Part shown: positions 27,588-36,438 of the stretch, one piece after another
How the letters are laid out: each line of letters starts with the position of its first letter
Numbering within the stretch: the first letter of the stretch is position 1
From: an uncultured Mogibacterium sp.
GTDB lineage: Bacteria > Bacillota > Clostridia > Peptostreptococcales > Anaerovoracaceae
NCBI RefSeq assembly: GCF_938041965.1
Contig: NZ_CALISE010000001.1
Location: 1 to 64,000 of the forward strand
Direction of reading: 5' to 3'
Length of the DNA stretch: 64,000 nucleotides
Program-made: the position numbers and the translations under genes
The notes under the pieces: generated by a model
Databases searched by the model: none
What the model was told of the DNA's origin: nothing
Seen by the model: only the letters and a program-made list of their open reading frames with translations

Positions 27588-27620
27588 GGCACGGTATAGT
27601 GACTCTGTACCGTGCTTTTG
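27588..27620 (+). terminator. Terminator of the amino-acid ABC operon
   Basis: GCACGGTA pairs with TACCGTGC around an 11-nt loop and is followed by TTTTG. Confidence 0.8.
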
Positions 27621-27693
27621 TAGTGCCTTTTGTTTATTTTTCAGCGTTTTTGGTGTATAATACTACAACCTGTTGGTGTATCTAGGAGGTCAT

Positions 27694-28422
27694 ATGATCG
27701 AATTTAAGAATGTTACTAAACATTATGGCAACAACGTAGGACTAGAGAACGCAACTGTTCGTATTGAGAAAGGCGATTTCGTCTTCCTCGTTGGACCGAG
27801 TGGTGCGGGTAAGACAACCTTTGTAAGGCTGATACTCAATGAAATTAGCACAGACAAGGGAACCATTGTAGTTGCCGGCAAGGATATAACAAGACTGTCC
27901 AGAAGGGAGATCCCAGAACTGAGACAGAAGATTGGAATGGTGTTCCAGGACTTTAGACTTCTTGAAAAGAAGACTGTGTATGAAAATGTCGCTTTCGCTA
28001 TGGAAGTAGTACATGCTAAGCGTAAGGATATCAGAAGACAGGTTCCATACGTGCTTGATCTCGTCGGTATTCTCGATAAACAGGACAGATATCCTAATGA
28101 GCTCAGTGCTGGTGAGCAGCAGCGTGTCGGTATCGCTAGAGCGATTGTCAATAATCCACGTGTTCTAATTGCCGATGAGCCAACTGGAAACCTTGACCCT
28201 ATTACAGCTATGGAGATTATGGAAATTCTGGATAAGATTAATCTTCGCGGTACTACAATTCTCATGGTTACACATGCGAAGGACATCGTTGACCAGATGA
28301 ATAAGCGTGTAGTAGCGATTGAAGATGGTCATATTGTCCGTGATGAGCAGGGGCAATATGGATTCTATAACGAAGAAGAATACTACGATTACGATGAGGG
28401 GGTAGATAAATATGTTTTCTAG
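27694..28422 (+). CDS. ftsE: Cell division ATP-binding protein FtsE
   Basis: This 242-residue ABC ATPase has Walker A GPSGAGKTT, Q-loop VFQDFRLLEKKTV, signature LSAGEQQR, Walker B VLIADEPTGNLD and switch His (VTHAKDIV). The VFQDFRLL and LSAGEQQR forms are typical of FtsE. With FtsX it transmits a cytoplasmic signal across the membrane to a peptidoglycan hydrolase. The start is the ATG after TAGGAGG, not the TTG 21 nt earlier. It overlaps ftsX by 11 nt. Confidence 0.94.
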   Translation: MIEFKNVTKHYGNNVGLENATVRIEKGDFVFLVGPSGAGKTTFVRLILNEISTDKGTIVVAGKDITRLSRREIPELRQKIGMVFQDFRLLEKKTVYENVAFAMEVVHAKRKDIRRQVPYVLDLVGILDKQDRYPNELSAGEQQRVGIARAIVNNPRVLIADEPTGNLDPITAMEIMEILDKINLRGTTILMVTHAKDIVDQMNKRVVAIEDGHIVRDEQGQYGFYNEEEYYDYDEGVDKYVF

Positions 28423-29305
28423 AGCAAAGTACACTCTCAAGCAGTCGGTTTCGCAGATTGGTCGTAACAAGGGTATGAACATCACTGCCGTACTTGCTAT
28501 TTCGGCGATGATGCTTATCCTCGGTTTATTCTTCGTAGCATTTGTAAACGTTGACCTTTTCGCCAATGTTATCAAACAGGATTACAATATCGTTGAGGTC
28601 TTCTTAAACGATAACAATACAGATGCTGTAAATAACGATATCGGGAGCAAACTTAAGTCCACAGAAGGTGTGGACAAGGTTGAGTTCAGATCTAAGGCAG
28701 ATGCGATAAAGATCATGAAGAAACGCTGGGGAGATAACGGTTATCTTCTCGATAGCCTTGCGGATAACCCGCTACCTAACTCATATCTCGTGTATGTTAA
28801 GGATAAGTCGGTAGCAGATAAGCTTTCCAAGAGTGCAACATCCATTTCTGGTGTTGAAGATATTAAGTACTATCAGGATACAGTCGAGAAGCTGCAGAGG
28901 ATAACGAATTTCATTCAGACTGCGTCGATTATCACCATGATTTTCCTTATAATCGTATCGGTTATCATCGTTGCAAATACTATTAAGCTAACTGTATTTG
29001 CACGTTCTAAGGAGATTAGCATAATGAAATACCTTGGAGCGACGGACTGGTTTGTAAGAGGACCGTTCTTGTTTGAGGGAATTATTCTCGGGTTTGTGTC
29101 GGCGACGATTTCAACGGGGCTAATGTTTGTTATATATTCGAGACTCATCGGAGTAGTTGGACCTGATATCATGAGGATGCTATCGGTACCGGTAGTTCCA
29201 ACAGGATACCTGATTCCTAACGTAATGCTCATATTCATTGCGCTAGGAGTAGGAGTAGGTACCTGCGGCAGTATAATCTCGATAAGAAGGTTCTTAGATA
29301 GATAA
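28412..29305 (+). CDS. ftsX: Cell division protein FtsX
   Basis: This 297-residue membrane protein has the FtsX layout. A cytoplasmic N-terminal helix (KQSVSQIGRNKGMN) precedes TM1, a large extracellular domain (about residues 50-165) and three C-terminal helices in the FtsX/MacB permease domain. NTIKLTVFARSKEISIMKYL is the family signature before TM3. The extracellular loop should bind the coiled coil of the hydrolase encoded next. Confidence 0.94.
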   Translation: MFSRAKYTLKQSVSQIGRNKGMNITAVLAISAMMLILGLFFVAFVNVDLFANVIKQDYNIVEVFLNDNNTDAVNNDIGSKLKSTEGVDKVEFRSKADAIKIMKKRWGDNGYLLDSLADNPLPNSYLVYVKDKSVADKLSKSATSISGVEDIKYYQDTVEKLQRITNFIQTASIITMIFLIIVSVIIVANTIKLTVFARSKEISIMKYLGATDWFVRGPFLFEGIILGFVSATISTGLMFVIYSRLIGVVGPDIMRMLSVPVVPTGYLIPNVMLIFIALGVGVGTCGSIISIRRFLDR

Positions 29306-29316
29306 GGAGGAGATAA

Positions 29317-30489
29317 ATGACTAGGGTGAATAAAACAAAGTGTGTAGTGGTTTCACTGCTCGCCTTAACTATGGTTGTATCGGCATTTGTAACATCTGTG
29401 CCGTCATATGCAACTAGTGCCGCTCAAAAGAAGAAGGAAGCGGCAGCTGCAGGAGCGAAGTCTGCGGAGTTTAGCGCTAAAGTTGGTGAAGCGACTAAGA
29501 AGGTTGAAGAGCTAGAAGCTAATATCAATAATGCACAAGCGGAGATCAATGCGACACAGGCAAAGCTCGAGGCAAAGAAGGCTGTTGTAAGCAAGCAGAC
29601 TGAAGCTCTAAATTCAAGGCTGAGAGCTATGTATAAGACGGGTACAGCGGGCTTTATCAATGTAATCTTGAGTTCAGGCAATGTTAGCGAGCTGATAACA
29701 AACGTTAGTATGGTGCAGAGGGTGCTCTCTAGTGACAAGAAGCTTCTCAGTACACTACAGAAGGACTATAAAGAAATCGAGTCTCTTCAGGATCAGCAGA
29801 TTAAACAGGAAAAGATTCTGGAGAAGAACAAAAAGGAAGTCGAAGCAACTCGTGAAAAGTACAAGGGGCTTGCGGATGAATATTCTAAGCAGCAGGATCA
29901 GCTAAATGCTGAGGGTGATAAGCTAGCAGCAGAGGCAGCAGCAGCTCAGGCAGCAGCAGAGGAAAAGCTTAGAAGGCAGCAGGCTGCGCAGGCTCAGAGC
30001 CAGTCTTCTTCGAGTAGCTCGAGCAGTTCAAGTAGTTCCAGCTCAAGTTCGAGCAGCTCAAGCAGCTCAAGCTCAAGCCGTCCAAGTGCACCAACTACTT
30101 CAAGCGGATATCAGTGGCCAGTAAGCGGTGGAACTATAACTTCTCCTTTTGGATGGAGAGTTCATCCAATATTCAAGACAAAGAAGTATCACGATGGTGT
30201 AGATGTATCAGGTCTCCGAACGGGTACACCTATCAGAGCTATCGCTAACGGTTACGTTACCAAGGCATCGTACTATGGTGGTTACGGTAACTGCGTTATG
30301 ATTTCAATCGGAAATGGATATACCACCCTATACGGACATATGAGTGGATTTGCGGTATCCAATGGGCAGTATGTAACTAAGGGGCAAGTTGTTGGATATA
30401 TTGGAAGTACGGGTTGGTCAACAGGTCCGCATCTTCATTTCAGTTTAATCAAGAACGGTACGTATATTAACCCAATGAGTTTATTCTAA
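29317..30489 (+). CDS. FtsEX-linked murein hydrolase activator / M23 endopeptidase with coiled coil
   Basis: This 390-residue secreted protein has an N-terminal signal peptide (about 1-33, cleavage near SYATSA) and a long coiled coil (about 38-225, the EnvC/PcsB-like N-terminal region). A pure serine tract of 25 residues (230-254) follows, then a C-terminal LytM/M23 domain. The domain keeps the zinc ligands in the HDGVD and HLHF motifs, so it may be an active peptidase rather than only an activator. It lies 11 nt after ftsX, matching the known partnership between FtsEX and coiled-coil hydrolases at the septum. The serine linker is built from mixed serine codons, not one repeated codon. Confidence 0.9.
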   Translation: MTRVNKTKCVVVSLLALTMVVSAFVTSVPSYATSAAQKKKEAAAAGAKSAEFSAKVGEATKKVEELEANINNAQAEINATQAKLEAKKAVVSKQTEALNSRLRAMYKTGTAGFINVILSSGNVSELITNVSMVQRVLSSDKKLLSTLQKDYKEIESLQDQQIKQEKILEKNKKEVEATREKYKGLADEYSKQQDQLNAEGDKLAAEAAAAQAAAEEKLRRQQAAQAQSQSSSSSSSSSSSSSSSSSSSSSSSSSRPSAPTTSSGYQWPVSGGTITSPFGWRVHPIFKTKKYHDGVDVSGLRTGTPIRAIANGYVTKASYYGGYGNCVMISIGNGYTTLYGHMSGFAVSNGQYVTKGQVVGYIGSTGWSTGPHLHFSLIKNGTYINPMSLF

Positions 30490-30493
30490 TTAT

Positions 30494-32146
30494 ATGAATA
30501 TAGATATTTTTAAAAGCACTCCAGTGCTGAGTGAATTATTGAGAAAAAGAGGGATTGAAGGAGATGCGGAGCTCGAAGAGTTCCTTTCTCCGAGTCCTAA
30601 GCTCGCATATGATCCATTCCTGCTAGCAAATATGCATGCGGGAGTGGATTTGTTGTTAGATGCTATATACAGCGGATCTAAAATAGTTATATATGGTGAT
30701 TATGACTGTGATGGCGTAACTTCGACAGCTCTTCTGATGAAGGTTATCGGCTCTCTCACAGATAATGTGACTTACTATATACCTTCCAGACTTGATGAGG
30801 GCTATGGACTTAATAAGTCAGCCATAGACCAGATATATCAGGACGAAGGCGAGGTTATCGTCACAGTTGACTGTGGGTCTGTGTCAGCCGAAGAGGTTGC
30901 GTATGCGAATAGCCTTGGCATCGAGACCATTGTGACTGATCACCATACTATAAAAGATGTGATTGCGCCAGGAATCGTCATCAATCCCAAGGCGCCAGAA
31001 GATACTTATCCCTTTAAGGGCCTTGCAGGGGTAGGGGTAGCATATAAACTTGCATTAGCACTTAGTCGTAACTGTGAAACCCCTCGTAGCCTTATTACAG
31101 AAGTGCTCGAACTCGTTGCGGTTGGAACTATCGGAGATGTAATGCCGCTCACAGATGAGAACCGATCGCTTGTAAAGTATGGTCTCAGACTCATGAGACT
31201 TGGATTTAAGAACAAGGGACTAAGAAGGCTCGCAGAACTATCAGGTGTAGATTACAACAATATTACTTCTACGAACGTTGCTTTTTCGTTAGTTCCTAGG
31301 ATTAATGCTGCTGGTAGACTCGGTGATGCTTCGCTTGGAGTTAGGGCTTTGCTATCCGATGACGATGATGAAGTAGAGCGCCTGTGCACCAAGCTTATGG
31401 AGACAAATACAAAGCGACGTGAGCTACAGCAGGAAGCTTTTGAAAACTGCATAAGTCTTGCGGATGACGAACTCGAGAAGGGTGATTTCATAATGATTGA
31501 GGCTGACCATGCTCACGAGGGGATCCTGGGAATTGTAGCTGGAAATCTTAAAGAGCGCTACAATAGGCCCGTTGTTATAGTGTCACCAAACGATGGTATG
31601 CTCAAAGGAACTGGCAGATCTATCGAGGGAATAGACCTGTATTCTCTGCTGAATCGCCATTCAGATTATTTTGTGAAGTTCGGTGGTCATAAGGCTGCTT
31701 GCGGATTCACGATGGAAACTGAGAATCTTGAAAAGCTCAGGACTTCATTAAATGAAGATGTGGCCGGACTGCTTGCGGATAATGAAAAGTTATTTGATAG
31801 AACGATAGAGGCGGACATGGATATAATAGTTCCGGATACAAGTATAGAGCTTGCGCGAGCGCTAGAGATTTTTGCCCCGTTCGGAGCAGGAAATCCAGAA
31901 CCAGTGTTCAGATTCGAGAAGGTGCAGGTTGTAGATTGGAAATTCCTATCGGATAATAAACATGCGAGATTTTCTGTGATGCAGCACGGAAGTGCCATTC
32001 AGTGCATAATGTTCAACAAAGCGATGGACGTGTATAGCCTGATTGCTAGCAATAAACCTCTGACAGTGTACGGAGTGATGGACATAAATAGGTGGAAGGA
32101 CAGAGAGAATGTTCAAATCAGAGTCCTCGATATTGAGGAGGCATAG
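30494..32146 (+). CDS. recJ: Single-stranded-DNA-specific exonuclease RecJ
   Basis: This 550-residue DHH-family 5'-3' exonuclease has motif I YGDYDCDGVTS, motif II VDCGS, motif III VTDHH, a DHHA1 domain with the FGGHKAACGFT motif near residue 395, and a C-terminal OB domain. RecJ acts in mismatch, base-excision and recombinational repair. It starts 4 nt after the M23 gene stop, so it is probably in the same transcript. Its end overlaps the ctpA start by 38 nt in another frame. Confidence 0.93.
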   Translation: MNIDIFKSTPVLSELLRKRGIEGDAELEEFLSPSPKLAYDPFLLANMHAGVDLLLDAIYSGSKIVIYGDYDCDGVTSTALLMKVIGSLTDNVTYYIPSRLDEGYGLNKSAIDQIYQDEGEVIVTVDCGSVSAEEVAYANSLGIETIVTDHHTIKDVIAPGIVINPKAPEDTYPFKGLAGVGVAYKLALALSRNCETPRSLITEVLELVAVGTIGDVMPLTDENRSLVKYGLRLMRLGFKNKGLRRLAELSGVDYNNITSTNVAFSLVPRINAAGRLGDASLGVRALLSDDDDEVERLCTKLMETNTKRRELQQEAFENCISLADDELEKGDFIMIEADHAHEGILGIVAGNLKERYNRPVVIVSPNDGMLKGTGRSIEGIDLYSLLNRHSDYFVKFGGHKAACGFTMETENLEKLRTSLNEDVAGLLADNEKLFDRTIEADMDIIVPDTSIELARALEIFAPFGAGNPEPVFRFEKVQVVDWKFLSDNKHARFSVMQHGSAIQCIMFNKAMDVYSLIASNKPLTVYGVMDINRWKDRENVQIRVLDIEEA

Positions 32147-33281
32147 AACATTATTAATCGCATTTGCCGCAGGGTTTGGAACTGCGGTGGTTTGCGCTGT
32201 GATTTTCATGCATATTGTGCTAGGAGGGAGACTAATCTCTCAGTACAAGCTCGACCAATATGAAGCCCTAGATGATGAGTTCGGCAAGTATTATGACATT
32301 CAGAAAATAATCAATAACAAGGCATACTACAAGCAAGACACTGACGAAGTCGATAAAGCTGTAGCTCTTGGTATGCTAAAGACACTGGATGATAAATACG
32401 CAGAATATATGACGGAGAAAGAGTACGAGGCATTTGAACGCAGGTATTTAACATCGTATTCTGGCGTCGGAGTAGCTCTTAAGCTTGATGAAAATGATAA
32501 AATCGTGGTTAATAGGGTCCTATCTGGAAGCGATGCAGAACAATCAGGGATTCTAGCGGGGGACGAACTCCTTAAAATTAATGGCAAGAATGTAAAGAGT
32601 CTAAACGATGCAGCCGAGCTAATGGAAGGCGGCGGAGACAACGATGTCGAATTTACTATCTCACGAGGGGGAGTCGTTAAGAAGTATAAACTCGCACGTT
32701 CTAAAGTTGAAGATGATGGCGTGACTTATGAGGTGAAGGATTCATCAAAGCACATAGGATATATACGCATCAGTACATTTAGAAAGGGAACTTCAAAATC
32801 ATTCAAAAACGCTATAGAGATGCTTAAAACCGAGGATTGCAATAAGATCATCGTTGATATACGCGGCAATACCGGAGGGGTAGTCGAAGAAGCATTTAGC
32901 TCAGCAGACGAGGTTCTTAAAAAAGCGAAGCTCGGCAAGATAGTTTCCAAGAAAAAGACCAAGAAATACACTTCAGATGACAGCTCGGCTGATGTAAAGC
33001 TTGCAGTCCTTGTTGATCAAGATACAGCTAGTGCGGCGGAGATATTTGCGGCTGCACTAAAAGCAAACGATGTGAAAATAATTGGAACTAAGACGTACGG
33101 AAAAGGTGTAATACAGACGATTTTTAAGCTTAAGGGTGGATCCGTGGTGAAACTGACGACTGCAGAGTATATTGATCCAAATGGCAAAAGGATAAATGAA
33201 AAGGGCGTAACGCCTAATGTGGAAGCAAAGTCTGGAGACGTAGCAATTCAAGAAGCGATGAAGCTGCTTGAGAACAAGTAG
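32109..33281 (+). CDS. ctpA: S41-family carboxy-terminal processing protease
   Basis: This 390-residue protease has an N-terminal membrane anchor (about 14-38), a PDZ domain (about 115-185, with the SGVGVAL loop) and an S41 serine protease domain. The catalytic serine is in DTASAAEIFA and the lysine in TKTYGKGV. A C-terminal peptidoglycan-binding domain is absent. It likely trims extracytoplasmic proteins or cell-wall enzymes, in keeping with the neighbouring wall genes. The ATG sits inside recJ with GGAAGGA upstream; the membrane segment supports this start. Confidence 0.9.
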   Translation: MFKSESSILRRHRTLLIAFAAGFGTAVVCAVIFMHIVLGGRLISQYKLDQYEALDDEFGKYYDIQKIINNKAYYKQDTDEVDKAVALGMLKTLDDKYAEYMTEKEYEAFERRYLTSYSGVGVALKLDENDKIVVNRVLSGSDAEQSGILAGDELLKINGKNVKSLNDAAELMEGGGDNDVEFTISRGGVVKKYKLARSKVEDDGVTYEVKDSSKHIGYIRISTFRKGTSKSFKNAIEMLKTEDCNKIIVDIRGNTGGVVEEAFSSADEVLKKAKLGKIVSKKKTKKYTSDDSSADVKLAVLVDQDTASAAEIFAAALKANDVKIIGTKTYGKGVIQTIFKLKGGSVVKLTTAEYIDPNGKRINEKGVTPNVEAKSGDVAIQEAMKLLENK

Positions 33282-33291
33282 GGGGCTCGCA

Positions 33292-33951
33292 ATGTATTTA
33301 TTCTATACAAATGAATACAAGAGAAATTCTGCTCATAGTAGAGAGTTACTTGCAAGGAGCATTAGAAAGCTTGCTGGGAGTGGGTGTAACTTAGATGTTC
33401 CGCCAGAATTAGCTACACTTACAGATGGAGAGCTCCTAGGTTATATATCGGATAATATCGAGTTCAATAAAAATGGAAAGCCTCATATCGCTGGGATTCC
33501 AGATTATTCAATCTCTCATAGCGAGAATACTTGGGCAATCATTTTTTCAGATGCACCATGCGGCCTCGATATACAGTATAATAAAAAAGCGAAGCTCGAG
33601 AAGATTGCTGTAAAGTTATATCAGGAAGATGAGCAGGAGAGTGTAAATAAACTAGGAATAGATGAGTTTTTCCGCATATGGTCCAGGAGAGAGGCACTTA
33701 TCAAAGCTGTAGGAAGTTCTGTTTTCTACAATGTTCCTAGCACAATGGGGGATAGCGCTATATATGAAGGCGCTATGTGGCGCATCTGTGATATTTCGCT
33801 GGGCGCTGAGATATGTAGTGATGATAATGCGGAGACTATATATAGCGATAAGCAGTGCAAGAGAGAGGGACTCCCTCATGTAGCAGTAGCGGTAAGAGAT
33901 GATTCTGCATTTGGAGGGACTAATAATCTGCAGGTATCTACGCTTGATTAA
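33292..33951 (+). CDS. 4'-phosphopantetheinyl transferase superfamily protein
   Basis: This 219-residue Sfp-type enzyme would transfer phosphopantetheine from CoA to a carrier protein. The metal-binding motif is CGLDIQ (the family usually has G-[IV]-D-[IVL]-E), and IWSRREALIKAVG matches the WxxKEAxxKxxG signature with Arg for Lys. The substitutions make a slightly divergent active site. The nearby genes encode no carrier protein or NRPS/PKS, so the acceptor is unknown. I chose the ATG with AGGGGGC upstream over a TTG 24 nt earlier. Confidence 0.82.
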   Translation: MYLFYTNEYKRNSAHSRELLARSIRKLAGSGCNLDVPPELATLTDGELLGYISDNIEFNKNGKPHIAGIPDYSISHSENTWAIIFSDAPCGLDIQYNKKAKLEKIAVKLYQEDEQESVNKLGIDEFFRIWSRREALIKAVGSSVFYNVPSTMGDSAIYEGAMWRICDISLGAEICSDDNAETIYSDKQCKREGLPHVAVAVRDDSAFGGTNNLQVSTLD

Positions 33952-33959
33952 TAAGCATG

Positions 33960-34019
33960 GGTAATATATTAGCGCCTAAAGTGCACGGCAGCAAGGATAC
34001 TAACGCAAAATATATTACC
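33960..34019. repeat. Inverted repeat in the gap before recX
   Basis: GGTAATATATT is repeated in inverse orientation as AATATATTACC, an 11-bp perfect stem enclosing 38 nt. It fills most of the 87-nt gap. There is no T run, so it is not an ordinary terminator. It may be a processing hairpin or an operator. Confidence 0.6.
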
Positions 34020-34038
34020 GATAGGAGTATATGGGGAT

Positions 34039-34584
34039 ATGAGCAAGAAACGCGGCGTCGGTGATGAGGCTATGAGATACCTCTCGCACCGCATGAGAAC
34101 TGAGCAGGAGATGCGTCAGCACCTCAAGGAAAAGGAATATGAGGACTCCGAGATAGAGGGCGCAATTGATGACCTTAAGGCACACCACTACATAGATGAT
34201 TATGAATACGCGCTTGCTTTCTACAGAAACTCCTTCGAGAAGCTTAGGGGCGGTATGAGAGCGAAGCGTGAACTTGAGCAGAAGGGCGTCGATGCTTTCA
34301 TAGCTGATAATGCCTTAGAAGATTATAAGTACGAAGCGGGCATAGATGAGCTTGCAAATGCCAGGCGAATAGCGGTAGAGAGCATATACGGTTCCGAAGC
34401 GATGAGAGGGTACGAGAACTCGGTAGAAACCGTGCTACTGGATCCTTCATATAACGAAGAGGCAGAATATCTGGATGAACGCAAGATAGCATCTATGGCT
34501 AGAAAGCTAGAGAACAGAGGATATACCAGCGGTGTTATCTATAAGATAATCTCCGAGATGCGTAGCTGGAAGGTCAAAGCATAA
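34039..34584 (+). CDS. recX: Regulatory protein RecX
   Basis: This 181-residue helical protein matches RecX in length and pattern. Three-helix repeats begin with MRYLSHRMRTEQEMRQHL, followed by DLKAHHYIDDYEYA and RGGMRAKRELEQKGV. The last repeat is MARKLENRGYTSGVIYKIIS. RecX binds RecA filaments and modulates recombination. recA is not in the window, but recJ, rmuC and pcrA-ligA are nearby. Confidence 0.87.
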   Translation: MSKKRGVGDEAMRYLSHRMRTEQEMRQHLKEKEYEDSEIEGAIDDLKAHHYIDDYEYALAFYRNSFEKLRGGMRAKRELEQKGVDAFIADNALEDYKYEAGIDELANARRIAVESIYGSEAMRGYENSVETVLLDPSYNEEAEYLDERKIASMARKLENRGYTSGVIYKIISEMRSWKVKA

Positions 34585-34602
34585 AGGTAAAGCAATAGAT
34601 AT

Positions 34603-35694
34603 ATGAATACTATTATGATATTGTTATTAATTATGTGTTTGGGATCGATGCTCATGAGCATCCTCGTTCTGATGCGCACGAAAGGCAATGAGGAGCGAAT
34701 GGATACGTATTTTAAGGCGTACGGCGATGCTATTGCTAAGAGTCAGATGACGATGTCCGAGCATCAGGATTTGAGGCTCAAAGAGCTCAATGACAGCATG
34801 GCGAGGCTTCGTGCTGAGAATAACACGCAGATCGAGAATATACGCCATACGGTCGATGAGAAACTGCAGACGACTTTGGATACAAGGCTCACAAAGTCAT
34901 TTGGATTAGTGAACGAGAGATTAGAGCAAGTGTACCGGGGACTCGGTGAGATGCAGTCAGTCGCACAGGGAGTTGGTGATCTCAGAAAGATACTGTCTAA
35001 TGTAAAGACTCGCGGTATACTCGGTGAAGTGCAGCTTGGTTCTATTCTCGAGCAGATGCTTCCGCCTAGTCACTACGTTAAGAATGCGAGGCTTAAGGAG
35101 AACAGCAGGGAGAATGTCGAGTTTGCGATTCGACTTCCTGGAACGGATGAGCACGATGTGTTCCTCCCCATCGATGCGAAGTTCCCTGGAGATGCTTATA
35201 ACGCACTGCTTGAAGCATATGATCTAGGGGAAAAAGAGGCGATTAGCGAGGCGAAGAAGAAGCTCGTAAATAGAATCGAGAGCGAAGCCAAAGACATCAA
35301 CTCGAAGTATATCAATCCACCGATTACGACGGATTTTGCAATACTCTTCCTTCCGTTCGAAGGACTGTATTCTGAGGCGATTAATGCTGGCCTCATCGAG
35401 CCACTGCAGAGGAAGTACAAGGTAACTATTGCCGGACCAACCACGATGGCAGCACTACTTAATAGTTTACAGATGGGTTTCAACACTTTAGCGATAGAGA
35501 AGAAGAGCAGTGAAGTGTGGGAGTTGCTGCACGCTGTACAGAAGGAATTTGAAAGATTTGAGGTGGTTCTAGCCAAGTCGCAAGGGCACTTAAAGCAAGC
35601 TAGTGATGATATCGATGAGCTGGCAGGCGTGCGCATGCGCCAGATGAAAAGGGCGCTTCAGAGAGTAAATAATATTGAAGGTGAAGAGGAATAA
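34603..35694 (+). CDS. rmuC: DNA recombination protein RmuC
   Basis: This 363-residue protein starts with a membrane segment (about 2-22). A coiled-coil region (to about 120) and the RmuC nuclease-like domain follow, with the motifs GNVKTRG-like (SNVKTRGILGEVQL), LPIDAKFP, TTDFAILFLPFEGLY and AGPTTMAALLNSLQMGF. RmuC is thought to limit rearrangements at inverted repeats. The gene lies 18 nt after recX, and the phosphoesterase follows after 2 nt. Confidence 0.92.
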   Translation: MNTIMILLLIMCLGSMLMSILVLMRTKGNEERMDTYFKAYGDAIAKSQMTMSEHQDLRLKELNDSMARLRAENNTQIENIRHTVDEKLQTTLDTRLTKSFGLVNERLEQVYRGLGEMQSVAQGVGDLRKILSNVKTRGILGEVQLGSILEQMLPPSHYVKNARLKENSRENVEFAIRLPGTDEHDVFLPIDAKFPGDAYNALLEAYDLGEKEAISEAKKKLVNRIESEAKDINSKYINPPITTDFAILFLPFEGLYSEAINAGLIEPLQRKYKVTIAGPTTMAALLNSLQMGFNTLAIEKKSSEVWELLHAVQKEFERFEVVLAKSQGHLKQASDDIDELAGVRMRQMKRALQRVNNIEGEEE

Positions 35695-35696
35695 GT

Positions 35697-36410
35697 ATGA
35701 AAATATACGCCATTGCGGATCTTCATCTTTCCTTTGATGAGAGAATAGATAAGCCGATGGACGTCTTTGGACCTGGCTGGGGGGATCATGCAGAGCGAGT
35801 TAAAGCTGCTTGGACCGAGTTGGTTACAGACGATGATATTGTAATAATTGCAGGAGATATATCGTGGGGCCTGAAGCTAGACGAGGCTATGGCTGACCTG
35901 GACTGGATTCATGAGCTGCCTGGTCAGAAGGTGCTGCTGCGCGGAAACCATGACCTCTGGTGGTGCAGAATCCAGCACCTTAGGACGCTCTACGACGATA
36001 TGCATTTTCTGCAAAATGATTGTTACTATATAGAGCCCCTAGATCTTGCGATTTGCGGATCGCGTGGCTGGCCGACACCCGACACTGTTTCATATACCGA
36101 GCATGATGAAAAGATGTATTTGCGTGAGCAGGGCAGACTCAGAAATAGTCTAGTCGAAGCGAAGAAAAAGGGCGCATCGAAAATCATCATGGCGATGCAC
36201 TATCCGCCGGCTAAGGTGGAAGAGACGGAATTTACCAGAATTATGCAGGAATACGGTGTTACGCAGTGTGTCTATGGACACCTTCACGGCATGGTAGCAT
36301 GGACCAATGGTATCAAGGGCGAACATGGTGGTATAGACTATAAACTCGTTTCGCTCGACTACCTTGGCGCGAGACCAAAGCTAATTTATGATAGTGAACA
36401 GGAAATGTAA
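35697..36410 (+). CDS. Metallophosphoesterase (calcineurin-like)
   Basis: This 237-residue protein has the dimetal phosphoesterase motifs in order. These are DLHLS at the N terminus, GDISWG, GNHDLWW and a C-terminal VYGHLHG. It has no signal peptide, so it acts in the cytoplasm. Homologous proteins in Firmicutes are of undetermined substrate. The ATG follows the rmuC stop after 2 nt. Confidence 0.9.
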   Translation: MKIYAIADLHLSFDERIDKPMDVFGPGWGDHAERVKAAWTELVTDDDIVIIAGDISWGLKLDEAMADLDWIHELPGQKVLLRGNHDLWWCRIQHLRTLYDDMHFLQNDCYYIEPLDLAICGSRGWPTPDTVSYTEHDEKMYLREQGRLRNSLVEAKKKGASKIIMAMHYPPAKVEETEFTRIMQEYGVTQCVYGHLHGMVAWTNGIKGEHGGIDYKLVSLDYLGARPKLIYDSEQEM

Positions 36411-36438
36411 CGATAAATAAAAAAGAGGACATTTATAA

